This document shows positions 8,816 to 17,021 of a stretch of DNA of 64,000 nt, one piece after another. Position numbers and translations under genes: made by a program. The DNA is from Bradyrhizobium elkanii WSM2783. GTDB taxonomy: Bacteria > Pseudomonadota > Alphaproteobacteria > Rhizobiales > Xanthobacteraceae. The notes beneath the pieces are model-generated. The model was not told where the DNA came from. It ran no database searches and worked only from the letters and a program-made list of their open reading frames with translations. The DNA lies in NCBI RefSeq assembly GCF_000472865.1, contig NZ_AXAP01000036.1:1-64000 (forward strand), given 5' to 3'. Position 1 is the stretch's first letter. Each line of letters begins with the position of its first letter.

Positions 8816-9511
8816 GCAATCGAAGGCCACATCGATGATCCGCTCGCCACTTGCCAGCTTGCGGAGGGCAAAAAGAAGCCGCGCCTGTTCACGCCATTGC
8901 GCAAACGTCATGCCCGTTTCTTTGACGAATAGTCGATGCAAGGTCTTAGCGGTCACATTCAATCGCGCTGCCCACTGTTCGGCGGTCGAAGTGTCGGACG
9001 GTCGATCAATCATTGCTTCGCAGATGAACTTGATGCGAGCATCGCCCGGCAGAGGCAGATGCAGTGGCAACACGTCCGACACCCTGACCTCGTCGGCGAG
9101 CAGGCGCATCAGGCGTTCGTCGCGGCCGCCGTCCTGGTAGTCTGGCGGAATGCAAACCGCCGCAACGATGAGTTCGCGCAACAACGGTGACACCTCGATC
9201 ACGCAGCTCTTCGTCGGCATATGTCGGATTGCCGTCGCATCGATGAAGACAGTGCGGATTTTGACGGCGCCCGACATCTTCACGTCATGCTCCAGCCCTG
9301 CGGGTAGCCAAAGCGCCCGGTTCGGCGGAACGACCCACGTTCCTTCCGCCGAGCGCACGATCATCACACCTTCGATCGCATAAAGCAGTTGCCCCTTGGG
9401 ATGCGAATGCCATCCCGTCGAGGCGCCATCCGGATAGTTGACGTCCATCGCAGCCATGGCGCGGCGGGTGTCGTGAAAATCCAGATGTTTGCGCGTTGGA
9501 TCGCTCTGCAT
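8811..9511 (-). pseudogene. AraC-family regulator lacking its C-terminus
   Basis: The protein has an N-terminal cupin (WHSHPKGQLLYAIEGVMIV, WVVPPNRALWLPAGLEH) and the start of the AraC DNA-binding domain: ARLNVTAKTLHRLFVKETGMTFAQWREQARLLFALRKLASGERIIDVAFDCGYA. The usual second HTH helix and the rest of the domain, about 25-30 residues, are missing. At 8811-8815 the frame enters the antisense of the reverse transcriptase and runs on to 8570. It diverges from the DMT exporter, which it once probably controlled. Some function could remain. Confidence 0.75.
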
Positions 9512-9587
9512 GTCCCATTCTCTACAGCCACGTTCACTCTAGAGCGATACGGACAGTGGTGAAAGGTCGTAAGCGCGAACTTCAACA

Positions 9588-10526
9588 ATGAGCGCGTCAT
9601 CGGCCATGAAGAACAAGTTCGCCTTTCTGTATCCCTTCTCCGCCATCGTCCTTTGGTCCGGAAACGTGATCGTTTCCAGGATGTCTGCCCACACGATCGG
9701 CCCGGAGGCGATCACATTCTATCGTCTGTTGCTTGCGGTGCTCTTGATGAGCACGTTCGTTGCAAGGGCTGCGTGGCGAGATCGCGCCGTGATCTGGCCT
9801 CATCTTGGTCACTTCGCCATTCTTGGCTTCTTGGCGATGTGCCTGTTCCAAAGCCTGTCCTACCTGGCGGCGGAAAGCACCACGGCAACCAACATGGCCG
9901 TGTTCACCGCGCTGACGCCGCTGCTTACCGTGGCATTGAGTGCTTTTCTGCTGAAGGACGCGCCGACCGTCGGGATGGTCGGCGGCGGTATCCTGTCGCT
10001 TGTTGGGCTTGTCTATCTGGTCAGTGGGGGCGTTCCGGTATCGCTCGCGCGCAACGGCGTCCACCTCGGCGACCCCCTTATGTTTCTGGCGGCGGTGGTC
10101 TATGCGCTCTACGGCGTGCTGTTGAAGCGTTGGAGCCTTCCGGTCGCCGGGTGGCAATCGACCTACATGCAGGCGCTTTGCGCCTTCGCGATTATGTTTC
10201 CAGCCTTCCTGGCGACGCCCGCGCCGATGCGATCGCTGAACGCCGACACGCTGCCGCTGATCGCGTATGCAGGTGGACTGGCTTCGGTCGTTCTTCCGTT
10301 CTTGTGGGTCCGCGGCGTGCACATCCTTGGGCCGAACCGCTGCGCGGTCTTCATGAACCTGCTGCCGGTCCTCACCGCGCTCGGAGCCATCGTTCTGCTT
10401 GGCGAGCCGGTGCACGCTTATCACGTGATCGGCGGCGGCGCCGCTCTCGCCGGCGTAGCTTGTGCCGAGATATTCCGTCGCCCTTTACGCGGCGCGCCTG
10501 CTGCGATGCCCGAGATCGTCGATTGA
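9588..10526 (+). CDS. EamA/DMT-family exporter
   Basis: This 312-residue inner-membrane protein has about ten hydrophobic helices in two EamA repeats. The first begins FLYPFSAIVLWSGNVIVSRMSAHTIGPEAITFYRLLLA; the second runs from about residue 155 with GDPLMFLAAVVYALYGVLLKRW. Such proteins export amino acids or other small metabolites; the substrate is unknown here. ATG at 9606 (MKNKFAF) is an alternative start six residues in. It is divergently oriented to the truncated AraC gene. Confidence 0.85.
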   Translation: MSASSAMKNKFAFLYPFSAIVLWSGNVIVSRMSAHTIGPEAITFYRLLLAVLLMSTFVARAAWRDRAVIWPHLGHFAILGFLAMCLFQSLSYLAAESTTATNMAVFTALTPLLTVALSAFLLKDAPTVGMVGGGILSLVGLVYLVSGGVPVSLARNGVHLGDPLMFLAAVVYALYGVLLKRWSLPVAGWQSTYMQALCAFAIMFPAFLATPAPMRSLNADTLPLIAYAGGLASVVLPFLWVRGVHILGPNRCAVFMNLLPVLTALGAIVLLGEPVHAYHVIGGGAALAGVACAEIFRRPLRGAPAAMPEIVD

Positions 10527-10544
10527 GTAGGGACGGTAACCGCC

Positions 10545-10640
10545 ACGAACGAACTGGGGTCGGAGCAACCCTGATGCAGGTCGCACTTGGATGGCTGCTG
10601 GCAAAAGGCGTCGTGCCCATTCTCGGCCCGCGCACCCGGT
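10545..10640 (+). pseudogene. Possible aldo/keto reductase C-terminal relic
   Basis: The plus-strand frame reads GVGATLMQVALGWLLAKGVVPILGPRTRS, which resembles the conserved helix and strand near the C-terminus of aldo/keto reductases (LxQ-AL-WLLAKG-VPI-G). No start, catalytic region or stop of its own is present, and a REP-like hairpin follows directly. It is a short relic and the assignment rests on about 25 residues. Confidence 0.4.
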
Positions 10641-10663
10641 CGCTTGAAGCCAAAACCACCGCC

Positions 10664-10701
10664 GTCATTCCGGGCTCGTCCTTCGGGCGCCCCGGAATGA
10701 C
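10664..10701. repeat. REP-like hairpin
   Basis: GTCATTCCGGG at 10664-10674 pairs perfectly with CCCGGAATGAC at 10691-10701 across a 16-base loop. Hairpins of this GTCATTCCGGG type are scattered between genes in Bradyrhizobium. No T-run follows, so it is more a repeat than a classic terminator. Confidence 0.7.
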
Positions 10702-10729
10702 AAGCGTGGACTTGGCGCGCAGCGTGCGA

Positions 10730-10944
10730 CAAATCAACCCGACGGGCAAATCACCAAAAGTCTGTCCATCCCCTCGCGCAGAAATAAATCGCTTAACCCG
10801 TCGGGCAAATCATCGCTATGACTCCGCGCGTCTCACCCGAGAAGAGGGGCGGGTCGCGATCGTCACGAACGTTGCGGTGAGATGCGGTGGACGCGGCTGT
10901 TGCGAAAGACGAACGCAACATCCGCGGACGGCGAAGTCGTGTGG
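10730..10944. repeat. Left half of a dispersed Bradyrhizobium repeat
   Basis: It contains AACCCGACGGGCAAATCA and, 65 bp later, AACCCGTCGGGCAAATCA, then a stretch ending in GGCGAAGTCGTGTGG. I recall this as the left part of a long non-coding repeat found many times in Bradyrhizobium genomes, continuing with GGCGCCCCGACGCTGGCGCT. Here the continuation is missing and reappears at 31196-31445, 20 kb away. The element starting at 10945 thus splits the repeat. Confidence 0.7.
10934..10944. other. Left attachment site (attL core)
   Basis: AAGTCGTGTGG is identical to 31196-31206. The repeat is exactly 11 bp, and flanking bases differ on both sides. It lies where the Bradyrhizobium repeat stops and the integrase leader begins, as expected of a tyrosine-recombinase crossover site. 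Confidence 0.7.
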
Positions 10945-10964
10945 GCTATATTTTGGCATTCGGT

Positions 10965-10979
10965 GAAACACGCCGAAAC
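10965..10979 (+). promoter_or_regulatory. Candidate integrase arm site 1
   Basis: GAAACACGCCGAAAC is two GAAAC half-sites ten bases apart, 21 bp inside attL. Related copies are at 11029-11043 (inverted) and 12629-12643; the consensus is GAAACRCGCNGAAAC. Position around the integrase gene suggests arm-type binding sites. Confidence 0.5.
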
Positions 10980-11028
10980 CAAGAAAACTCTTTAAAACAA
11001 GCACTTCTGGGCTACCCTGTAGCAGGGC

Positions 11029-11043
11029 GTTTCTGCGCGTTTC
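11029..11043 (-). promoter_or_regulatory. Candidate integrase arm site 2 (inverted)
   Basis: Read on the minus strand this is GAAACGCGCAGAAAC, the same motif as 10965-10979 in opposite orientation. The pair faces inward upstream of the integrase and could also serve as its operator. Confidence 0.5.
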
Positions 11044-11146
11044 GCCAAATCTAGAGCCCGGCCCTAAGCCTCTCTCGACCCTCCAAGGACTGAGAGGCCC
11101 AAGGCCGAGCCCATGGTCCCAAACCCTTCAGGAGCCTGAAACCGCA

Positions 11147-12556
11147 ATGGATACTAGCACAACCGCCGAACCTGCCAGCAAGCGCGCGCGCAACGGCAGC
11201 ACCATCCTGACCGACCGCATGTGCGAAAAGCGGGTCGCCACGCGCGTCAAGATGTACGACCGCAAGTGCCCCGGCCTCTACGTCAGCATTACCACGGCTG
11301 GCGTGGCGACCTTCAACTTCAAATTCACCCATCCGATGACCGGCAAGCAGTGCTCGCTCAAGATCGGCGAATACAACCCGGAGACCTTCGGCGTTGATGC
11401 CGCCCGCAGCAAGGTCTACGCAATGAAGGCGATGGACCCAGCCGAGCTTGTCGCGCTGCTCTCGCAGAAACAGGCCGACAAGGCCGCGCAAGGCAAGACG
11501 GTTGACGAGATCATCACCGAGCGGGTTGCGTGGATGAAGGCGCTGGTCCTCAAGGCCGATGGCGAGATGCGGCCCCGCATCGAAAGCTGGAGCAACGTCG
11601 AGAGCCATCTGTGGCGGTTCCTTAGCCCGCGCCTGGGCAAGATGGCCGCGAGCACGGTCACCAAGCGCGATATCGCCACACTCTCGGATGATATCGTCGC
11701 TGGCCGGTATCCCGGCAGCAAGGCGTCGGTCGCCAATGCCCGCCACATGCGCCGCGCCGCCTCGGGCCTGTTCAATTGGGCCGCTTCGGCGGGCCGCGAA
11801 TATGTGACCGCGAGCCCTTGCGCCAACCTGCCGCCGCTCGACAAGGAGCATGCGCGCACACGGGTGCTCAACGAGCACGAGATCAGGATATTCTGGCACG
11901 GCCTCGACCGCGACGACCTGCCTTGGGATCGCAGGACGCGGCTGGCGCTCAAGTTCGAGCTGGTCACCATGCTGCGCTCGGGCGAACTGGTTCCTGCCCA
12001 TCTCGACGAACTGTTTGATATCGACGGCGAATTTCCACGCTTTGATGTCCCGGCGAAGCGGGTCAAGAAACGCCGCGTGATCCAGCAGCCGCTTTCGAGC
12101 CTCGCGGTCGAGATCATCAAGGAGGCGATCTCCAGAGAAGGCCAGGAGTTCGTGTTCGAGAGCCCGGTCCACGAGGGCCAGCCGATCCACCGCACCGCGA
12201 TGGCAACCGCCCTGCGGGGCACCAAGCACGAGAAGAACAAGGACAAGACCAAGACGCCCGGCCTCTGCGAACTGTTGGGCTTGAAGCGCTTCACGCCGCA
12301 CGATCTGCGCAGGACCGCAGCAACGCTCGCGGGCGAACTCGGGTACTCGGACGCCGCTATCGCGAAGTGCCTCGACCACGCCGTGACCAAGGATGACGGC
12401 GAGAAGATCAGCCGGGTCACCGGCATCTACAACCAGTCGAAGCGCATGCAGCAGAAGCGCGCCGTGCTTGATGGCATCGCGGCCGAGCTGCGGCGCATCA
12501 TTGGCGAGCCTGCAATGAAGGCCGTTGATCACGACGAACCGCGGCTCGCGGCTTGA
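11147..12556 (+). CDS. Tyrosine recombinase (integrase)
   Basis: This 469-residue integrase has an N-terminal arm-binding region (residues ~15-95, DUF4102-like), a SAM-like core-binding domain (~110-215) and a C-terminal catalytic domain. Catalytic residues are visible: Arg277 in TMLRSGELV, His385-x-x-Arg388 in PHDLRR, His411 in CLDHAV, and nucleophile Tyr428 in GIYNQS. It sits just inside attL and reads into the element. No excisionase is adjacent; the AlpA-like genes downstream may serve. A strong terminator follows. Confidence 0.92.
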   Translation: MDTSTTAEPASKRARNGSTILTDRMCEKRVATRVKMYDRKCPGLYVSITTAGVATFNFKFTHPMTGKQCSLKIGEYNPETFGVDAARSKVYAMKAMDPAELVALLSQKQADKAAQGKTVDEIITERVAWMKALVLKADGEMRPRIESWSNVESHLWRFLSPRLGKMAASTVTKRDIATLSDDIVAGRYPGSKASVANARHMRRAASGLFNWAASAGREYVTASPCANLPPLDKEHARTRVLNEHEIRIFWHGLDRDDLPWDRRTRLALKFELVTMLRSGELVPAHLDELFDIDGEFPRFDVPAKRVKKRRVIQQPLSSLAVEIIKEAISREGQEFVFESPVHEGQPIHRTAMATALRGTKHEKNKDKTKTPGLCELLGLKRFTPHDLRRTAATLAGELGYSDAAIAKCLDHAVTKDDGEKISRVTGIYNQSKRMQQKRAVLDGIAAELRRIIGEPAMKAVDHDEPRLAA

Positions 12557-12591
12557 TCAGCGGAAATGGGCTGACCGCCCATTTTAGCAGC

Positions 12592-12628
12592 GCCCGGTCA
12601 GTACATCGCTGGCCGGGCTTTTTCTTTT
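12592..12628 (+). terminator. Rho-independent terminator of the integrase
   Basis: GCCCGGTCA (12592-12600) pairs with TGGCCGGGC (12610-12618) with one G-T wobble, followed by TTTTTCTTTT. It ends the integrase transcript 36 bp after the stop codon. A smaller hairpin, ATGGG/CCCAT, precedes it at 12567-12581. Confidence 0.88.
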
Positions 12629-12643
12629 GAAACACGCTGAAAC
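12629..12643 (+). promoter_or_regulatory. Candidate integrase arm site 3
   Basis: GAAACACGCTGAAAC matches the two sites upstream of the integrase and lies immediately after its terminator. Three copies flanking the integrase gene make chance unlikely. Confidence 0.45.
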
Positions 12644-12693
12644 GCGCCATTTGCCCGCTGGTGCGTTAAGGCGGCAGGGAGACAGCTCTCCCG

Positions 12694-12900
12694 TCACGTT
12701 TTTCCGTCAAGGACTTCGGTTAGCACGGACCTGTTTGGTTGTATCTCGCCATCCAACCATTCTTGCTCCTTGGCTAACGCCAGCCAAGCCTCTTCCATGC
12801 GTTTAAAGCGCTTATACGCCGCTTTATCTTTCGCCCGCTCCGCCATCTCGGCGCAGTTCTGCGCGTTATCCCTAAATACATCGGACTGCTTCGGTTTCAT
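12694..12900 (-). CDS. Small helical protein of Bradyrhizobium type
   Basis: This 68-residue protein starts MKPKQSDVFRDNAQNCAEMAERAKDKAAYKRFKRMEEAWLALAKEQEWLDGE. It is mostly alpha-helical with no signal peptide. Similar small proteins of unknown function are common in Bradyrhizobium. ATG at 12900 is preferred to 12915 because related proteins start with M-KPK. It is convergent with the integrase, the terminator between them. Confidence 0.7.
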   Translation of the reverse strand: MKPKQSDVFRDNAQNCAEMAERAKDKAAYKRFKRMEEAWLALAKEQEWLDGEIQPNRSVLTEVLDGKT

Positions 12901-12927
12901 TATCGCACCTATCAACAGACGAAAAAA

Positions 12928-12949
12928 ATGGCCCCCGGCTAGGGGCCAT
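12928..12949. terminator. Bidirectional terminator
   Basis: ATGGCCCC (12928-12935) pairs with GGGGCCAT (12942-12949). A-run upstream and TTTT downstream give a terminator in both directions. On the minus strand it ends the small secreted-protein gene at 12956-13198. Confidence 0.8.
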
Positions 12950-12955
12950 TTTCCG

Positions 12956-13198
12956 TTAGTCGTCCCAGTAGTGGTGACGCCTGATGATTACGTCACGGTC
13001 GTCATAGCGATGATACCATCCGCGATGCCAGCCACGGTCATGCCCATAGAACCCAGCACGGGGTCCGTAATAATCACGGTCGCGATAGTAGTCTCGGTCG
13101 CTGCCGATCCGAACACTAAAACCCTGAGCGCTTGCGACTGTAGGGGCCGCAACAGCGATGGTTGCTAACGCGGCGAGAACGTAAGAAAGCCTTCTCAT
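12956..13198 (-). CDS. Small exported Tyr/Asp/His-rich protein
   Basis: This 80-residue protein has a signal peptide, MRRLSYVLAALATIAVAAPTVASAQG, with likely cleavage after ASA. The mature part is rich in Tyr, Asp, Arg, His and Gly (DYYRDRDYYGP, GHDRGWHRGWYHRYDD). It is probably periplasmic or surface-bound. Such short proteins are frequent in Bradyrhizobiaceae, function unknown. Start 13198 is chosen for the signal peptide; the frame extends upstream to 13321. Confidence 0.75.
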   Translation of the reverse strand: MRRLSYVLAALATIAVAAPTVASAQGFSVRIGSDRDYYRDRDYYGPRAGFYGHDRGWHRGWYHRYDDRDVIIRRHHYWDD

Positions 13199-13395
13199 GG
13201 TTCGTCTCCTCTCGTTAGTTACGACTGACAAGAAAAACGAACGGTTGGCCGTGGAGTTTCGGGAACTGTGTCGGAACTTTTTTGAATGGATGTTCAGCAA
13301 CATTGCGCAACCAGCCGCCAACTGCGGCCTTACTCGTTTGCAGGACGTCCCGATAATTCAATCGGAGCGCGCCCCGACGTGCTGCGGCGGCGCCC

Positions 13396-13707
13396 TCAGG
13401 ATTTCGAGCGGCGGAGATGGTTGCGGCGGCCCCGGCCCCGGCCATTGATTTCGTTCTGCCACGTCACGATCTCGTCCTCGAACCAAATCCGGCGGTTCGC
13501 ACTGATGTAAGTTGATCTCGGAAACTTGCCTGCTTTCTCCAGCCTGTAAATCGAGGTGCGGCTCAGCGGAACGATGTGCAGGAGCTGTTTCTCGCTGAGC
13601 ATGCGCCGAGGCCCGGACTTATCCGCGCCGCCGCCGCCCGCGCCGGCCGCCGCTGCGCCGGCCGCCGCTGCACCGTCGTCCGCTCCGGCTTCCACTCCTT
13701 CGATCAT
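13396..13707 (-). CDS. AlpA-family regulator with Ala/Gly-rich leader
   Basis: This 103-residue protein has an N-terminal low-complexity Ala/Gly segment (residues ~8-30), then the AlpA winged helix: MLSEKQLLHIVPLSRTSIYRLEKAGKFPRSTYISANRRIWFEDEIVTWQNEI. The basic tail GRGRGRRNHLRRS suits DNA contact. AlpA proteins activate integrase or excision and replication genes of satellites and prophages. A shorter form may start at MLSEKQ. It diverges from the plus-strand AlpA-like gene across the phased iterons. Confidence 0.85.
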   Translation of the reverse strand: MIEGVEAGADDGAAAAGAAAAGAGGGGADKSGPRRMLSEKQLLHIVPLSRTSIYRLEKAGKFPRSTYISANRRIWFEDEIVTWQNEINGRGRGRRNHLRRSKS

Positions 13708-13916
13708 CGTGAGCCCCTAATCATGCGTCTCGGCGGCTTCCACCGCTATTCAAAAACTCGGAAATGCCCGAGCGCATAGACAGCGCCGTCGCGCAATCAT
13801 CGCAAATGCAATCGGTGCCCGAGCCCGCAACTGGCGTTCTAGCGCCACCCGCTCGTGATGATGGTGTTTGTGCTTCACCCTGAAGTATCAAGCAACGCCC
13901 TGCGTCGCGCAATCCA

Positions 13917-14017
13917 CTTATCGAACAGAAAATGGCGCGGACCGCTATCTCCGTTCGATAACTCGCACGATTGCGGAACCTAGTTATCGAACGGAAAGGT
14001 GGCAGTTATCGAACGGC
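13917..14017. repeat. Four helically phased TTATCGAAC iterons
   Basis: Copies lie at 13917-13929 (CTTATCGAACAGA), 13950-13962 (inverted, TCCGTTCGATAAC), 13983-13995 (GTTATCGAACGGA) and 14005-14017 (GTTATCGAACGGC). Start-to-start spacings are 33, 33 and 22 bp, all multiples of 11, so all sites face one side of the helix. The cluster is in the control region between two divergent AlpA-like genes, upstream of the primase-helicase. It could be an operator array, the replication origin, or both. Confidence 0.8.
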
Positions 14018-14126
14018 AATTCGCTCCGCCCTTGTGCAAGAGCGACCAACTACGTCTATTAAATACGGCACTCGTCGAGACGGGTGCACGACGTTCCGTC
14101 GTGCCAATCTGAACAGGAGCACGACA

Positions 14127-14375
14127 TTGACACGCACCAAATTCTTGTCATTCGCCGATCTTGGCAAGCGAGGCATTCCTACTGGGCGCCGCCAGCTCGA
14201 TCGCCTCGAAGCCGCTGGCAAATTTCCCCGCCGCGTGCAGATCAGCCCGGGTCGCGTCGGCTGGGTTGCGGAGGAAATCGACGCCCATGTTGCGACCGCC
14301 ATCGCGCGCCGTCCTGCCCGCATCGGCTCGAATGCTGAAGCCGCTGCCGCCCGCACGATGGGTCGGGCCGCGTAG
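14127..14375 (+). CDS. AlpA-like DNA-binding protein, TTG start
   Basis: This 82-residue protein begins LTRTKFLSFADLGKRGIPTGRRQLDRLEAAGKFPRRVQISPGRVGWVAEEIDAHV, an AlpA/excisionase winged helix, with an Ala/Arg-rich tail. The start is TTG at 14127, supported by AGGAG at 14115-14119; the frame stays open upstream to 13971, but that would run through the iterons. It lies 57 bp before the primase-helicase gene and is probably in its operon. Confidence 0.8.
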   Translation: MTRTKFLSFADLGKRGIPTGRRQLDRLEAAGKFPRRVQISPGRVGWVAEEIDAHVATAIARRPARIGSNAEAAAARTMGRAA

Positions 14376-14432
14376 TCCCAATGGAAAAGGGGCTCGCCCG
14401 CCACGGCTCGCCCCTCTCAAGGAATTTATCAA

Positions 14433-16928
14433 ATGCTTGACACTGATAGCAGCGCCACTGAGGCGATGCAAGCGGATGCCGCGCAGGGTCATGGCGCGGA
14501 TGCGCCCTCGCTGGAACAGGCCATCGACTTCCTGATGCTGCTGCGGCCTGACGGGCCGTGGCAGTTGTCCGCGATCAATCCGAACGTCAATAACGACATC
14601 AAAACCGTCACCGCGACTACTCCCGATCAGGCGCGTGGGTTCATCAATCGCTACGACGGCAACCACAATCTCTACTACGCACCCAATCCGGTCCGGGTCA
14701 AAGACAAGAAGGCATCGAAGACCGAAGTCAGCGCGATTGAATTTCTGCCCGGCGATCTCGACCCGGATGAGGGTGAGGCGCCCGAGGACGCGAAAGCCCG
14801 CTTTCTCGCGGCACTGACATCTTTCGAGCCCTCGCCCATGTTTGTGGTCGATAGCGGCAACGGCGTGCAGGCGCTGTGGCGTCTTAGCGAGCCGATGCCG
14901 CTGCCCGATGCGGTCATGGTCACCGATACGGATGGCAAGACCAAACCGGCTCTCTCGCCGGAAGCGCAAGCCATCGTTGATGATGTCGAAGCCCGTGCTA
15001 AGGCGGCGATGGAGAAGCTGGGCAGCGTTGCCGGGACGCAGAACATCGACCGCATCCTGCGCCTGCCCGGTACCGTCAACCTGCCGACCAAGGCGAAGGT
15101 CAAGAAGGGCCGCAAGGCGTGTCAGTCGAGCCTGCTCGCCTATAACGAACTTGCGGCGTGCAGGCTGGACGAGTTCCCGACGCCCTCATCAGTTGACACG
15201 CGGGCCGACAGCTCCGGCGGCACCACTGGCTGCGCGGGTACTGGCAACCCGGACAGTGTCGCTGGCTCAGCCAACGCCAGCATCGATTGGACCGCTGTGC
15301 AGCAGCACATCGGCTGGCTGAAGAGCGCCGATAATCTGCCTTCTGATTTCAGTGTGAGGGCCAGGTTGATCGTCAGGCATTCTGGCAATCTCAAGGACCT
15401 CAATTTCGATCTGCAACAGGCCGGTGTACCGAACAAGCCGTACCGGAGCTGGAGCGAGGTGACGTTCGCGCTCGCGGCGATCTTCAAATCCGACGGCCGC
15501 TATAGCAACGAGCAAATCGCAGCGGCCTTACTGGCCGATCTGGAATGCAATCAGCACATCGCCAATCAGGCGGACAAGCGGCGCGCTATCGAACGCGCGA
15601 TCTTGCGGTCATACGCGGAGCCATCGTCCAGCATGGCGCGCAGACCCGGCGCGCCGAACTGGCGGGAACAGCGGCAGGACGGCTCGCCGGCGCCGAGCAT
15701 GCACAATGCGCGCCTGGCGATTACCGCGCTCGGCGTCGAGTGCAGCTACGACACCTTCCACAACAAGCTGCTGTTTGGCTTCAAAGACGACGGCGTGCGG
15801 CACGCCGTCGAACACATTGTCGGCGAAGTGAGCGACAATGGCATCATCGCGTTGCGGCAGTTGATGTCCGACACATTTGGGTTCGACTTGACCGACAAGC
15901 ACACCCGCGACGCCGTGATCTCGCTCGCGCTGGAGCATTGCTTCGATCCCGTTGTCGATATGCTCGCCGCAGCCGAAGCGGGCTGGGACGGCACGGAGCG
16001 GCTAGACGGCATGGCAGTGGATTACTTCAACTGCGAGGACACCAAGCTCAACAGGGCCTTCTTGCGCAAGACCATGCTCGCCGCTGTGGCGAGAGCGCGC
16101 ACTCCCGGCATCAAGTTTGACCAGATCATTGTGCTGGAGAGCGCGGAAGGCTTCAACAAGTCCACGGCGTGGCGCGTGCTCGCTGGCGACGAGAACTTCT
16201 CCGATGAGAGCATCATCGGCAAGAGCAGCCGGGAGGTGCAGGAACAGCTTGCCGAAATCTGGATACACGAGAATGCCGATCTCGCCGGGATGAAGAAGGC
16301 TGAGGTCGAGACGGTCAAGGCATACGCAAGCAGGATGACCGATATCGCGCGGCCGGCGTACGCCCACTTCATCAAGAAGCAGAAGCGGCATTCGATCGAG
16401 GTCGGCACGACGAACAGTGACAGGTATCTGCAATCGCAAACCGGCAATCGCCGGTTCTGGCCGCTGCGGGTTCTGAAGGCTATCGACATTGAGAAGCTGC
16501 GGCGCGACCGGCTGCAGTTGTGGGGCGAGGCCGCACACTATCACAGCAAGGGCGAGAGCCTTGTGCTGGACGAAGCACTGTGGGCTGAGGCCGGCGTCGA
16601 GCAGGAGTACCGGCGCGTCAACGATCCGTGGGAAGACATCCTCCGCGACATGAAGGAGATGACCACCTACCGCTACTACCAGGATGGCGCGTGGCACGAG
16701 GGCACGCGGACCATCATCCACCATGAGGACAAGGAGGAACGGGTGTCGTCGGAGGAACTGCTAACTGTCCTTCTCAACATCGCGCCGGGCAACCAGCGGA
16801 CTGAGCATACGATGCGGCTGGCAACCGTGATGAAGCGTCTTGGCTGGCAGCGCCACAACAACGGGTACGTGACCATCCTTGGCAAGCGGATGAAGGGATA
16901 CTTCCGGGCGAAGGAGGCTGGCAAATGA
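14433..16928 (+). CDS. Primase / VapE-type helicase of the element
   Basis: This 831-residue protein has two parts. The N-terminal ~270 residues look like a RepB/D5-type primase region (FLPGDLDPDEGEAP, VVDSGNGVQALWRL, NIDRILRLPGTVN). Residues ~420-830 are a virulence-associated protein E (VapE/VirE, PF05272) superfamily-3-like helicase, Walker A ESAEGFNKST with Lys576, Walker B region AEIWIHENADL near 606-616, and QTGNRRFWPL. It probably initiates element replication. AAGGAA lies eight bases before the ATG. Confidence 0.85.
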   Translation: MLDTDSSATEAMQADAAQGHGADAPSLEQAIDFLMLLRPDGPWQLSAINPNVNNDIKTVTATTPDQARGFINRYDGNHNLYYAPNPVRVKDKKASKTEVSAIEFLPGDLDPDEGEAPEDAKARFLAALTSFEPSPMFVVDSGNGVQALWRLSEPMPLPDAVMVTDTDGKTKPALSPEAQAIVDDVEARAKAAMEKLGSVAGTQNIDRILRLPGTVNLPTKAKVKKGRKACQSSLLAYNELAACRLDEFPTPSSVDTRADSSGGTTGCAGTGNPDSVAGSANASIDWTAVQQHIGWLKSADNLPSDFSVRARLIVRHSGNLKDLNFDLQQAGVPNKPYRSWSEVTFALAAIFKSDGRYSNEQIAAALLADLECNQHIANQADKRRAIERAILRSYAEPSSSMARRPGAPNWREQRQDGSPAPSMHNARLAITALGVECSYDTFHNKLLFGFKDDGVRHAVEHIVGEVSDNGIIALRQLMSDTFGFDLTDKHTRDAVISLALEHCFDPVVDMLAAAEAGWDGTERLDGMAVDYFNCEDTKLNRAFLRKTMLAAVARARTPGIKFDQIIVLESAEGFNKSTAWRVLAGDENFSDESIIGKSSREVQEQLAEIWIHENADLAGMKKAEVETVKAYASRMTDIARPAYAHFIKKQKRHSIEVGTTNSDRYLQSQTGNRRFWPLRVLKAIDIEKLRRDRLQLWGEAAHYHSKGESLVLDEALWAEAGVEQEYRRVNDPWEDILRDMKEMTTYRYYQDGAWHEGTRTIIHHEDKEERVSSEELLTVLLNIAPGNQRTEHTMRLATVMKRLGWQRHNNGYVTILGKRMKGYFRAKEAGK

Positions 16929-17021
16929 CCGGCCGTGCCGTAGCTGCGCTGGGCGGCGCCCACCACGGCCCATGGGGCGCAGCTGGTTGCTCGGTTCCAG
17001 CTATGCTTTTTTGCTGGTTGG

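Noticed and set aside
9597..10424. 275-residue minus-strand ORF
   Set aside because: It is antisense to the DMT exporter; the translation is His/Gln/Arg-rich with no family features, while the plus strand gives a clear ten-helix protein.
9653..10966. 437-residue plus-strand ORF
   Set aside because: It is an out-of-frame shadow of the exporter that runs on through a reductase relic and the non-coding repeat. Only the relic section looks protein-like.
11051..12532. 493-residue minus-strand ORF
   Set aside because: It is a complete shadow of the integrase gene, whose catalytic residues are all present on the plus strand.
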